Source of the DNA: Ferruginibacter sp.
GTDB taxonomy: Bacteria > Bacteroidota > Bacteroidia > Chitinophagales > Chitinophagaceae
Assembly: GCA_013141115.1 (NCBI GenBank)
Contig: JABFRP010000003.1
Coordinates: 558,001 to 622,000 of the forward strand
DNA length: 64,000 bases
Reading direction: 5' to 3'
This document shows, piece after piece, positions 37,579 to 46,687 of this stretch (position 1 is the first letter of the stretch; every line of letters starts with the position of its first letter). A program made the position numbers and the translations under genes. Below the pieces are notes generated by a model. It saw nothing but the letters and a program-made list of their open reading frames with translations, did no database searches and was not told where the DNA came from.

Positions 37579-39126
37579 TTATTTATTCTTTTGTTGCAGG
37601 TTGGCAATAGCTTCAAACTCTGCATTAAATTTTGTACTCAGGTTTTCAAATACGCCTGCATATTTTTTATATACCTCATTATTATGTTTGTTAGGTGTAA
37701 AAGTTTCTGCAAACTCAACTGTTTTAGCAGCATCATCTAAATTTTTGTAAATGCCCATGCCGGTTGCACTCAATAAAAAAGAACCCTGTGCCACACTACT
37801 GGTGTTTTTACTGATAGCAACAGGTTTATTAAAAATATCTGCAATTAACTGGCTGCAAAATGGAATGGTACCAAAACTGCCATTAACAGAAAGGCTTTTA
37901 ATACTGCGATGTTCTTCTAAGGTTTTTCCAATACTGTACATTTCATACAATATGCCTTCAATAGTAGCACGTGCAAAATGTTTTTGTTCATGATTAATAT
38001 TTAATCCAAAATAAACACCTCTTGCATTAGCATTCCATATGGGCGCCCTTTCGCCCAGTAAATACGGAAGAAATAGTAAGCCATCTGCACCGGCTGCAAC
38101 TTTTGATGCATCATTGATCAATTCTTCCATACAGTTTTCTATTCCATAGGCATATTTAAAAACACCAAACTGTTTGGCAAACCATTCAAAAATTACTCCA
38201 CCATTATTGGTAGGCCCTCCACTAACATAATAATCTTCGGTAAGTACATAATTAAAAAAACGTTGCTTTTCATCTTTTAAAATTTCTTTGCCTACCACTC
38301 TCATGGCACCGCTATCTTCAATAGTTACTGTTGCTTTTCCTTCGCCCCATACACCTGCGCCTAATGTTGCCATGCAACCATCGCTGGAGCCGGTAATAAT
38401 TTTTGTATCGGCGCTAAGCCCCAACGAAGTTTGATATTCCTTACGCAGTTTGCCTGCCGGATGAAAAACCGAAACCAGCTCAGGTAATTTAGCTGCAGTA
38501 ATACCGGCATACGCCAAAGCATCGGCATCCCATTTTAGTTTATGAATATTAAATAATCCTGTTGCGGAAGCAAGGCTATAGTCAATAATATAATTGCCCG
38601 TTAATTGCTGAATTATATAGCTCTTGATAGAAAGAAATTTGTAGGTTTTCTTAAATCGATCCTTATCCTGATTTTTCATCCACGCAATTTTTACCAATGG
38701 AGACATAGGATGTATTGGTGTGCCGGTTGATTTATAAATTGTTTTTCCCGACGAACTGTTTTTTAATGCTGTTGCTTCATTCTTTCCCCTGTTATCGGCC
38801 CATGTAATTACATTGCCCAGTGGTACACCATTTTTATCAATAGGCAGTACGCTATGCATGGCTGCACTAAAACAAATGGTGATCACTTTATATTTTTGGG
38901 CATATACCGTTTCGTTCAAAAAATTTTTCAATACATACAGCATGGTAATAAATAATTGTTCAGGATCCTGCTCGCTGTAATCAGGTTCGGGATGAAAAGT
39001 AGGGTAGGCGCCTTTTGCAGAACCAATGATATTACCGTTTAAATCAAATGCAAAAACCCTTACTGCATTGGTGCCCAGTTCAATGGTAATAACACAATCT
39101 TTCCTGTTGTTACTGATCTTGGTCAT
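37579..39126 (-). CDS. FGGY carbohydrate kinase, gluconokinase-like
   Basis: I take the ATG complementary to 39124-39126 as start (515 residues); a start 27 bases earlier would deepen the overlap with the AraC gene. The FGGY fold is shown by VITIELGTNAVRVFAFD (N-terminal ATPase lobe), the substrate segment AMHSVLPIDKNG, ITWADNRG and TGTPIHPMSPLVKIAW, and SVNGSFGTIPFCSQLIADIF in the second lobe. TGTPIHPMSPL is a mark of bacterial gluconokinases. It is cytoplasmic and would phosphorylate gluconate or a related aldonate, which fits the sugar-acid theme of the operon. Xylulokinase is the main alternative. It overlaps AraC by 17 bases. Confidence 0.83.
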   Translation of the reverse strand: MTKISNNRKDCVITIELGTNAVRVFAFDLNGNIIGSAKGAYPTFHPEPDYSEQDPEQLFITMLYVLKNFLNETVYAQKYKVITICFSAAMHSVLPIDKNGVPLGNVITWADNRGKNEATALKNSSSGKTIYKSTGTPIHPMSPLVKIAWMKNQDKDRFKKTYKFLSIKSYIIQQLTGNYIIDYSLASATGLFNIHKLKWDADALAYAGITAAKLPELVSVFHPAGKLRKEYQTSLGLSADTKIITGSSDGCMATLGAGVWGEGKATVTIEDSGAMRVVGKEILKDEKQRFFNYVLTEDYYVSGGPTNNGGVIFEWFAKQFGVFKYAYGIENCMEELINDASKVAAGADGLLFLPYLLGERAPIWNANARGVYFGLNINHEQKHFARATIEGILYEMYSIGKTLEEHRSIKSLSVNGSFGTIPFCSQLIADIFNKPVAISKNTSSVAQGSFLLSATGMGIYKNLDDAAKTVEFAETFTPNKHNNEVYKKYAGVFENLSTKFNAEFEAIANLQQKNK

Positions 39127-40009
39127 TGGATATATTTTTTTTTCTAAACTCACTGGGTGTGTAGCCTGTGAGTTTTTTAAATGTTGTTGAAAAATGTTGT
39201 GAGGAATAAAAGCCGGTATCCAAAGCGATATCTGTTACACTTAAATCATTTTGTTTTAACAATTTGATTGCTTCGGAAATGCGGATGGTAATTAAATAAT
39301 TTAATGGCGAAAACCCGGAATAACTTTTTACTTTTTCAGTAAAGGTGGTGGTGCCTAATCCCACCATTGCTGCCATTTCCTCTACCGTCCAGTTATGCGA
39401 TAAATTTTGACGCAGCGCATTTTCAAGGTGCATAAATGATTGTGGAAAATCCCGGTGCGTATCATTCTGTAAGGTAAGTTTACGGGCAATTAAAATAAAC
39501 AACTCATCTATCAGTTGATTGGTTCGGGTGAAGTAGCCAATTTGCTGATTTAATAATTCATGCTGAATTTCATTTAATATATTGCCTGCTTCTTTTACCC
39601 TGGAAAGAACCGGGGTATTGCAAAGCCTTAATATTTTTCCTATTGCCAATATTTCATTTTTTGGCAGGCTGCTCCATCTCCCAAACATAATTCGTTCATC
39701 AGGTTCGTGTTTATTTACCTCAATATAAATCCAGCAAAGTTTGCCAATATCCAACACTCCTTTTTGTCCGCCAAACTTATGGCCGGGTTGTATTAAAACT
39801 AAATCGCCGGGATAAAGTATATGATGGTTATCGTTGATCACCCATTCAAATTTTCCTTCCAGTACATAATAAATACGTATGCTGTTGGAGGAAGTTTCAT
39901 TAAAAGAATTAAGTTGAACAGTGCTGTTTCGCTTAATGGCAAATTCAATGATGTGAGCAAAAGGATGCAGTTCTTTCGAAACACCTTGTAGTAGAAAAAA
40001 CTGGTTCAT
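39110..40009 (-). CDS. AraC-family transcriptional regulator (second locus)
   Basis: The 299-residue protein has an N-terminal cupin-like sensor (about 30-100; YYVLEGKFEWVINDNHHILYPGDLVLI in part) and a C-terminal AraC DNA-binding domain (about 195-292; WTVEEMAAMVGLGTTTFTEKV and VTDIALDTGFYSSQHFSTTFKK). It heads the minus-strand sugar-acid operon and is divergent from the second susC across 199 bases. It probably controls both directions and so couples the xylan SusCD system to the aldonate enzymes. The effector is likely a pentose, pentonate or aldobiuronate; this is inferred. Confidence 0.92.
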   Translation of the reverse strand: MNQFFLLQGVSKELHPFAHIIEFAIKRNSTVQLNSFNETSSNSIRIYYVLEGKFEWVINDNHHILYPGDLVLIQPGHKFGGQKGVLDIGKLCWIYIEVNKHEPDERIMFGRWSSLPKNEILAIGKILRLCNTPVLSRVKEAGNILNEIQHELLNQQIGYFTRTNQLIDELFILIARKLTLQNDTHRDFPQSFMHLENALRQNLSHNWTVEEMAAMVGLGTTTFTEKVKSYSGFSPLNYLITIRISEAIKLLKQNDLSVTDIALDTGFYSSQHFSTTFKKLTGYTPSEFRKKNISNDQDQ

Positions 40010-40208
40010 GCAATCGTTGTTAAGAGTTCTAAAGTACAGCTATTATTGGTAAAATATTTTTTGTATTGCAGATGATATCAACTTTCCATCCACAAAGTTT
40101 GTTTAAAAATCAACGGTGTTTTTTATTGGAAGTTTTTTAGTTTTTTTTAGCTCTATTTTGTAATCTGTTAAAAAGTTTTTTTAATTATTAACCAAATAAC
40201 TTGCTATT

Positions 40209-43200
40209 ATGAAAAAACGATTGCAACTGGCAGCAATGCCAGCAATGCGTAAAATGCTATTTACGTTTTCTTTATTTTTATTTTTTTCTTTACAGGCTAT
40301 TTCTCAAAATGTTACCGGTAAAATTACAGATGCCGAAGGTAAAGCGCTTGCTAATATTACTGTATCTGTAAAGGGAACCAGTACTGGTACTTTTACCAAT
40401 CCTTCCGGTCAGTATAGTATTACGGCTGGTTCAACTGCTGTTTTGTTTTTTAGTTCTGTTGGTTTTGTTACCCAGGAAATAAAAGTAGCAGGACGAAATG
40501 TTATTGATGTGATTCTGGTAGCGGAAAACCGCAGCCTTAGCGAGGTAGTAGTAACAGCGTTAGGCATCAGTAAACAATCAAGAGGGCTTGGTTATGCTAC
40601 TTCAAATATTAAAGCAGAAGAACTTTCTATTAACAGAACGGCAAACCCTATGAATGCATTGCAGGGAAAAGTAGCTGGTGTTAATATTTCAAGCCTTGGT
40701 ACCGGCCCCGGAGGGTCATCAAAAATTCGTATTCGTGGGCAATCATCAATTTCGGGTCAGAATAATCCTTTGATTGTTATTAATGGTGTACCTGTTGATA
40801 ATACTAATTTTAATGAAAATGCGTCGGCCGGTATAAAAGGCGGAGGCGTTACTGCAGATGGTGGCGATGGCTTATCAAGCATTAATCCGGATGATATTGA
40901 AAACATGACCATACTAAAAGGAGCAGCAGCTGCTGCACTTTATGGCTCACGGGCAAAAGACGGTGTAATAATGATTACAACAAAAACAAAGGGTAAGGGT
41001 AAAGGGATAGGAGTAAGCTACAATTTGAATTACACTAATGAAACACCATTAGATTTTACGGATTACCAAACAGAATACGGACAAGGAGAAAATGGTGTAC
41101 GGCCAACAGCTCCAAACCCTACATCAGGTCAATGGTCATTCGGCGAAAAAATAGTGTCCGGGATGACACATACTTTATACAACACCGCTGGCATTCCTTA
41201 CGTAGCACAAGGTAGCCGTATAAAAGAATTCTACAGACGTGGTCAAAACCTGAGTAATACTATTACCTTAAGTACAGGAAATGAAAAAGGCGGCTTTCAT
41301 TTGTCGTTAACTAATACAGATAATAAAGGTATTGTGCCCAACAATAAATTTAATCGTAAGGGTGTTAACCTTGGCTTTAGCTACAATCTTACTGAAAAAT
41401 TTAGTTTTGCCGGAAACGTGAATTATACCAATGAAAAAAACACCAATCCCCCAAACATAGCTAACCAGGATAATTCGATACCTACTACATTAATGGCACT
41501 GGCCAACACTATGCCTTTAAGTGTATTTAACGATAATAAATATAATGCACAGGGTAATGAATACAATTATTCCCGGTTTACCAACCGTACTAATCCTTAC
41601 TGGATTTTAGCGGAGCAATTTCATAATATAAAAAGAGACAGAATTTTTGGAAACGTTTCTATGAAATATAATCTGCTGTCATGGCTTTTTGTACAGGGCC
41701 GTTTTGGACAGGATTATTCCAGCAGAGATGAAGATGTAAATAATTTCCCTACCGGCCAGGCATCAAGGGCATCGGTTACCGGTTTTGCAAATGGTATATA
41801 TACCCAGGAGTCTCGCCGCAGCAGAGAAACCAATCTTGATTTTTTAATTTCGGCAACCAAAAAATTTGGCGATTTTGATGCCACCCTTACCGGCGGTGGT
41901 AACCAAATGCGCAGAGAATTAGATGTAAACAATGTACAGGTTACCGATTTTTTTGTAAGAGGACTTTATAGTGTACAAAATGGCCGGGCAAAAGATCCTG
42001 TTTATACATTGATAGAACAAGGTGTAAATTCTTTGTATGCTTCTGGTGAAGTATCCTGGAACAAAACTTTGTATCTGAATGGTACAGTAAGAAATGATTG
42101 GTTCTCTACATTATCTGCAGCAAACCGCAGCATTTTATATCCTTCAGTTTCCGGAGCCTATGTTTTTTCTGAAAACCTGGGCAAGCTAAGCTGGCTGAAT
42201 TTTGGAAAAGTAAGATTAGGTTATGCAGAAGTGGGTAGTGATGGTGATGTGGCACCGTATTCCGGTCAGCTTTTTTATGCAGTTAACGCTAATTTAATTA
42301 ATAATCCTTCCGGGGTATCAGTGCCTGTTGCAACCAGTGGTAATTCTATACCTAATCCCAACTTAAAACCAAGCAGGGTTTCTGAAACAGAAGTTGGTTT
42401 GGAATTAAAAATGTTTAAAAGCAGGGTAAACCTTGACGTTGCAGTGTATAAAAAAATTACCAGAGATCAAATTGTTCAGGTACAGGTATCGGATGCTTCA
42501 GGTTTTTTAAATACCCGTATCAATAGTGGCGAAAGCAGCAACAAAGGTTTTGAAGCTATGTTAAATCTGATCCCTGTTCAAAACAAAAATTTTACCTGGC
42601 AGTTTACTGCTAACACTTCTTACAACATTACAAAAGTGTTAAGCATTATTACCAATACACCGGGTGAAAGAATTACCATTGGAACACATGTTTTTAATGG
42701 AGAAGTAAGGCATGTAGTTGGACAGGAAATGGGACAGATTGCCGGCTTTGGTTATGCAACTGATGCTACAAAAGGAAATCAAAGAATTTTTCAGGCAAAT
42801 GGTTTGCCGCTTCGTACATCTGGTTTAGTTTTATTTGGAAGTGCACTACCAAAATGGACTGGTGGTTTTTTAAATTCATTTAATTACAAAGGTATCAGCC
42901 TTACAGTTTTTATAGATTACAAACTGGGTAACAAAATGCTTTCAGGTACTAATTTTAATGCTACCCGCCATGGCCTGCATAAAAATACTCTTGAAGGAAG
43001 AACCAGTGGTGTTGTAGGTAATGGTGTAAATCAAAGTGGGGCCACCAACACTGTAGTTTCACCTGTTCAAACTTATTGGGAGCATTTGAGAACGCCGCAA
43101 ATAATAGAGTCTGTTGTTTATAATGGCGGTTACTGGAAGCTTCGCCAGATTAGTTTAGGGTACGACCTTACAAAATACATTCCTGCAAAATTGCCTTTTA

Positions 43201-43370
43201 AAGGTGTAAGATTAGATCTGGTAGCCAATAATGTTTTGATACTCAAAAAATGGGTGGATAATATTGATCCGGAAACTTTTGGATTTGGATCCGATAATCA
43301 GGTGGGCCTTGAATCACCCGGTTTGCCAACTACAAGAGGAATTGGTTTGAATTTAAATATTAAATTTTAA
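40209..43370 (+). CDS. susC: SusC-type TonB-dependent transporter (xylan locus)
   Basis: The 1053-residue protein has a long N-terminus; a second Met at residue 13 would give the tighter signal peptide MRKMLFTFSLFLFFSLQAISQ. A carboxypeptidase-regulatory-like domain (about 37-115; VTGKITDAEGKALANITVSVKG), plug (about 120-265; LQGKVAGVNISS, ILKGAAAAALYGSRAKDGVIMITT) and beta barrel follow. It imports oligosaccharides with the SusD-like protein encoded 11 bases later. The GH10 xylanase and Weimberg genes downstream point to xylo-oligosaccharides. It differs in sequence from the first SusC, so specificity is probably distinct. Confidence 0.95.
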   Translation: MKKRLQLAAMPAMRKMLFTFSLFLFFSLQAISQNVTGKITDAEGKALANITVSVKGTSTGTFTNPSGQYSITAGSTAVLFFSSVGFVTQEIKVAGRNVIDVILVAENRSLSEVVVTALGISKQSRGLGYATSNIKAEELSINRTANPMNALQGKVAGVNISSLGTGPGGSSKIRIRGQSSISGQNNPLIVINGVPVDNTNFNENASAGIKGGGVTADGGDGLSSINPDDIENMTILKGAAAAALYGSRAKDGVIMITTKTKGKGKGIGVSYNLNYTNETPLDFTDYQTEYGQGENGVRPTAPNPTSGQWSFGEKIVSGMTHTLYNTAGIPYVAQGSRIKEFYRRGQNLSNTITLSTGNEKGGFHLSLTNTDNKGIVPNNKFNRKGVNLGFSYNLTEKFSFAGNVNYTNEKNTNPPNIANQDNSIPTTLMALANTMPLSVFNDNKYNAQGNEYNYSRFTNRTNPYWILAEQFHNIKRDRIFGNVSMKYNLLSWLFVQGRFGQDYSSRDEDVNNFPTGQASRASVTGFANGIYTQESRRSRETNLDFLISATKKFGDFDATLTGGGNQMRRELDVNNVQVTDFFVRGLYSVQNGRAKDPVYTLIEQGVNSLYASGEVSWNKTLYLNGTVRNDWFSTLSAANRSILYPSVSGAYVFSENLGKLSWLNFGKVRLGYAEVGSDGDVAPYSGQLFYAVNANLINNPSGVSVPVATSGNSIPNPNLKPSRVSETEVGLELKMFKSRVNLDVAVYKKITRDQIVQVQVSDASGFLNTRINSGESSNKGFEAMLNLIPVQNKNFTWQFTANTSYNITKVLSIITNTPGERITIGTHVFNGEVRHVVGQEMGQIAGFGYATDATKGNQRIFQANGLPLRTSGLVLFGSALPKWTGGFLNSFNYKGISLTVFIDYKLGNKMLSGTNFNATRHGLHKNTLEGRTSGVVGNGVNQSGATNTVVSPVQTYWEHLRTPQIIESVVYNGGYWKLRQISLGYDLTKYIPAKLPFKGVRLDLVANNVLILKKWVDNIDPETFGFGSDNQVGLESPGLPTTRGIGLNLNIKF

Positions 43371-43381
43371 TACTACTAATT

Positions 43382-44923
43382 ATGAAAAAAATATTCAGCT
43401 ATAGTTTATTGATCGTTTTATCCCTATTTATTTTTTCCTGCGATAAAGGGTTGGAAGAATTAAATAAAAATAAAACAAGTCCCACATCCGTAGATCCTGT
43501 TTTTTTATTGAACAACGCAGTTATTAACTCATCATTTCCGGTAAAGTCTTTGGTGTTTGATGTTGGTATTGTGCAGCAAATGGTTTCGCCTAATGGCGGT
43601 GTACTTGCAGGTGCAAATTTTAACCAGGATAGCCGGGATGTAACCACAGCGCCTATTTGGGCAGTATATTATCAAAACGTAATTAAATACACTGCAGATG
43701 TAATTCAAAATACCAAAAGCATACCTGCCAGAAGTAATTTGTATAACATGGCAAGGATTTATCAGGCTTATTCATTTATGATTCTAACTGATGAATATGG
43801 CGATATTCCATTTACTGAAGCCGGCGCAGGTTATTTTAGTCAAATATTGTTGCCAAAATATGATGCTCAGCAGGCTATTTATACAAAATTAATACAGGAG
43901 TTAACAGAAGCATCCACTGCACTAAATGCAGCCGGCACCATAGAAACTTCTGATGTTTTGTACAGTGGCAATATTACAAAATGGAAAAAATTTGGCTACT
44001 CCTTATTGTTAAGAACCGGCATGAGGCTTAGTAAAGCAGATGCTGTAAAAGCTCAGGCCACAGTGGCAGCAGCATTTGCTGCTGGTGTAATAATTGACAA
44101 TGCAGATAACGCTTATATAAGGCATGATGCTAATTATACTCAGCCAATTGGAGGTACATTAAATGGAAGTGAGGCAGCCAATTTTTATCTGGCAAAGCCA
44201 TTTGTTGATCAATTAAAAAACACCAACGACCCCCGCTTGTCGGCAATAGCTATACGTTATGTGGGCGCTACATCCGGCAATGGCCAAACGGTAGCAGTTG
44301 GTTCTACCAATGCTGCACAACAAATTGGAATGCCTATGGGAAAAGATAATGGCACAATAGTGGCTCAGGCAACTGCTGATGGTTTAACAAGCTTTTACGA
44401 TTATAGCCAGGCAGACAGAAGAAGAATATTAAAAACAACATCACCTGTGTTTTTGGTATCGGCAGCGCAAACAAATTTATTATTGGCCGAAGCAAGATTT
44501 AGAGGGTGGATAACTGCAGGAACTTCAGCACAATATTTTAGCGATGGTATAAAAGCACATATGGATCAAATGGTAACTTATGATGCAGGCGCTGCTGTTG
44601 CCGCCGGGGCAAGAGATACTTATGTGGCAGCAAACCCATTGGGTGCAGGTACAGAGTTAAATCAAATTAATACCCAATACTGGATTGCATCTTTTTTAAA
44701 CGGACCTGAAGCCTTTGCAAATTTCAGAAGAAGCGGCTTCCCTGCGTTAACGGCTAACCCTTACGGGCAGCCCAACAACCCTGATGTGCCTAACGGAACT
44801 TTTATAAGAAGACTCACTTATCCTACAACCGAATTGTCGGTAAATACTTCTAATGTAAATGCCGCTATTGCAACTCAGGGTGCAGATAAATTAAGTACAA
44901 AAATTTGGTGGGATAAACCATAA
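43382..44923 (+). CDS. susD: SusD-like lipoprotein (SusD_2-type)
   Basis: The 513-residue lipoprotein has a lipobox LFIFSC (Cys20) followed by DKGLEELNKNKTSPTS, the start typical of the SusD-like family 2. Helical repeats include YNMARIYQAYSFMILTDEYGDIPFTEA (about 120-146, shown in pattern) and QTNLLLAEARFRGW near 360. Near the C-terminus FLNGPEAFANFRRSGFPAL is a family hallmark. It forms the outer-membrane pair with the preceding SusC. A hairpin terminator lies 39 bases after the stop, which may separate it from the catabolic genes. Confidence 0.93.
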   Translation: MKKIFSYSLLIVLSLFIFSCDKGLEELNKNKTSPTSVDPVFLLNNAVINSSFPVKSLVFDVGIVQQMVSPNGGVLAGANFNQDSRDVTTAPIWAVYYQNVIKYTADVIQNTKSIPARSNLYNMARIYQAYSFMILTDEYGDIPFTEAGAGYFSQILLPKYDAQQAIYTKLIQELTEASTALNAAGTIETSDVLYSGNITKWKKFGYSLLLRTGMRLSKADAVKAQATVAAAFAAGVIIDNADNAYIRHDANYTQPIGGTLNGSEAANFYLAKPFVDQLKNTNDPRLSAIAIRYVGATSGNGQTVAVGSTNAAQQIGMPMGKDNGTIVAQATADGLTSFYDYSQADRRRILKTTSPVFLVSAAQTNLLLAEARFRGWITAGTSAQYFSDGIKAHMDQMVTYDAGAAVAAGARDTYVAANPLGAGTELNQINTQYWIASFLNGPEAFANFRRSGFPALTANPYGQPNNPDVPNGTFIRRLTYPTTELSVNTSNVNAAIATQGADKLSTKIWWDKP

Positions 44924-44961
44924 AAAAATAAACTTAGCAGTTGGTTTATTTACAAAATAAC

Positions 44962-44993
44962 GACCTTGTGTTTCTACACTAGGTCTTTCATTT
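44962..44993 (+). terminator. Probable terminator after second susD
   Basis: GACCTTGTGT (44962-44971) pairs with ACACTAGGTC (44976-44985) with one T-T mismatch and a TTCT loop. TTTCATTTC follows. The broken T run makes partial read-through into the aldehyde dehydrogenase gene plausible. Confidence 0.6.
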
Positions 44994-45044
44994 CTCCCGC
45001 TTTCACTATTTTATTAACACGTAAATTTTTACTAACAATAGCTG

Positions 45045-46634
45045 ATGATAGAAGGAAAACATATAATTGGATTTGAACAGATCGCTAAAGGAGAAAGTTG
45101 TTTTTATGCCGTAGATCCGGTAACAGGAAATAAATTGGATCATCGTTTTTATAATGTAACAACAGATGAAATAAACTATGCAATATCAAAAGCAGTAAGC
45201 GCTTTTGTATTATATCGCAAAAAATCAGGAGTAGAAAAAGCTGCTTTTTTAGAATGTATTGCGGATGAAATAATTGCATTGGGTGATGAATTGATAAATT
45301 GCTGTAATGCAGAAACCGCATTGCCAAAAGCCAGGCTGGAGGGAGAAAGAACCAGAACCATCAACCAGGCTAAATTGTTTGCTGCACTGCTTAAAGAAGG
45401 CTCCTGGGTAGATGCAAGGATTGATACGGCCTTACCACATCGGCAACCAATTGCCAGGCCTGATATACGTTACATGCAAATAGCATTAGGACCGGTTACT
45501 GTATTTGGAGCCAGCAATTTTCCTTTAGCTTTTTCCGTTGCAGGAGGCGATACTATTGCAGCATTGGCTGCAGGTTGCCCGGTAATATGTAAAGCACATC
45601 CTGCACATCCTGCCACTGCTGAGCTTGTTGCCAAAGCTATACAAGCGGCAGCCATAAAAACCAATATGCCTGATGGAGTGTTTTCTTTACTTTTTGCAGA
45701 AGGCATATCCGCAGGGTTGCAATTAGTACAACATCCCGGCGTAAAAGCAGTAGCATTTACCGGTTCTTTTAAAGGAGGAAAAGCATTGTTTGATGCTGCA
45801 GCTGCAAGAGAAGAACCGATACCAGTATATGCAGAAATGGGTAGCATTAATCCTGTTTTTGTATTGCCGGAGGCTTTGGAAAAATACGGTGAAAAAATAG
45901 CCACTGGTTTTTCTAATTCAGTAACGCTTGGGGTTGGACAGTTTTGTACAAACCCTGGCATGCTTGTTTATAAAAATGCCGGTAAGCAAAATAATTTTGA
46001 CGACCAGTTAAAAAATGCTTTTCAAAATACTACTGGCGGCGTAATGCTTACTCAGAATATGTATGATAATTACAATGCCGGAGTAGCAAATCGATTGACA
46101 AACAAAGATGTTGTACTGCTTGTAAAATCAGGTACTGATGCTGGAGGTAATACGGCAAACCCTGTTTTATTAAAAACAAATTTTATTGGGTTGAAAAATG
46201 ATTTATGTTTGAATGAAGAGTTGTTTGGTCCTGCCAGTTTGGTGGTTGAAGCGATATCCAAAAATGAAATGATGGCAATAGCTGAAAATCTTTCAGGACA
46301 TCTTACTGCAACAATTCATGGTACAGAAAATGATTTGATAGGGTATAAAGATTTATTGGATATACTCGAACAAAAAGTGGGGCGAATTGTAATAAATGGT
46401 TTTCCCACGGGAGTGGAAGTTTGCACTGCAATGGTACATGGAGGTCCTTACCCGGCTACTACTGATGCAAGAAGCACTTCTGTAGGAACAGCGGCTATCA
46501 ACAGATTTACACGGCCTGTTTGTTACCAGGATATGTTTCAGCATTTATTACCCGAAGAGTTGAAGAATGAAAATAAATTAAATATTTGGCGCCAAATTAA
46601 TGGAGTACAAACACAAAGTGATGTAGAAATGTAA
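45045..46634 (+). CDS. 2-oxoglutarate semialdehyde dehydrogenase (Weimberg pathway)
   Basis: The 529-residue NAD(P)-dependent aldehyde dehydrogenase has VFGASNFPLAFSVAGGD (about 153-169), VAFTGSFKGGKAL, general base Glu264 in YAEMGSINP and catalytic Cys301 in GVGQFCTNPG. The GQFCTNPG segment and the length of about 525 are those of the 2,5-dioxopentanoate (2-oxoglutarate semialdehyde) dehydrogenase branch rather than ordinary aldehyde dehydrogenases. It makes 2-oxoglutarate, the last step of non-phosphorylated pentose or hexarate breakdown. No signal peptide, so cytoplasmic. It is followed by the dehydratase and lactonase of the same pathway. Confidence 0.9.
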   Translation: MIEGKHIIGFEQIAKGESCFYAVDPVTGNKLDHRFYNVTTDEINYAISKAVSAFVLYRKKSGVEKAAFLECIADEIIALGDELINCCNAETALPKARLEGERTRTINQAKLFAALLKEGSWVDARIDTALPHRQPIARPDIRYMQIALGPVTVFGASNFPLAFSVAGGDTIAALAAGCPVICKAHPAHPATAELVAKAIQAAAIKTNMPDGVFSLLFAEGISAGLQLVQHPGVKAVAFTGSFKGGKALFDAAAAREEPIPVYAEMGSINPVFVLPEALEKYGEKIATGFSNSVTLGVGQFCTNPGMLVYKNAGKQNNFDDQLKNAFQNTTGGVMLTQNMYDNYNAGVANRLTNKDVVLLVKSGTDAGGNTANPVLLKTNFIGLKNDLCLNEELFGPASLVVEAISKNEMMAIAENLSGHLTATIHGTENDLIGYKDLLDILEQKVGRIVINGFPTGVEVCTAMVHGGPYPATTDARSTSVGTAAINRFTRPVCYQDMFQHLLPEELKNENKLNIWRQINGVQTQSDVEM

Positions 46635-46687
46635 TTAAATTGAATCTTTAAATAAAATAGGTACACCTGAGAACAAAAAATACTAAC

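Noticed and set aside
45470..45961. Open frame of 163 codons on the minus strand
   Set aside because: Opposite the aldehyde dehydrogenase gene; Ala/Pro-rich shadow product with no start context.
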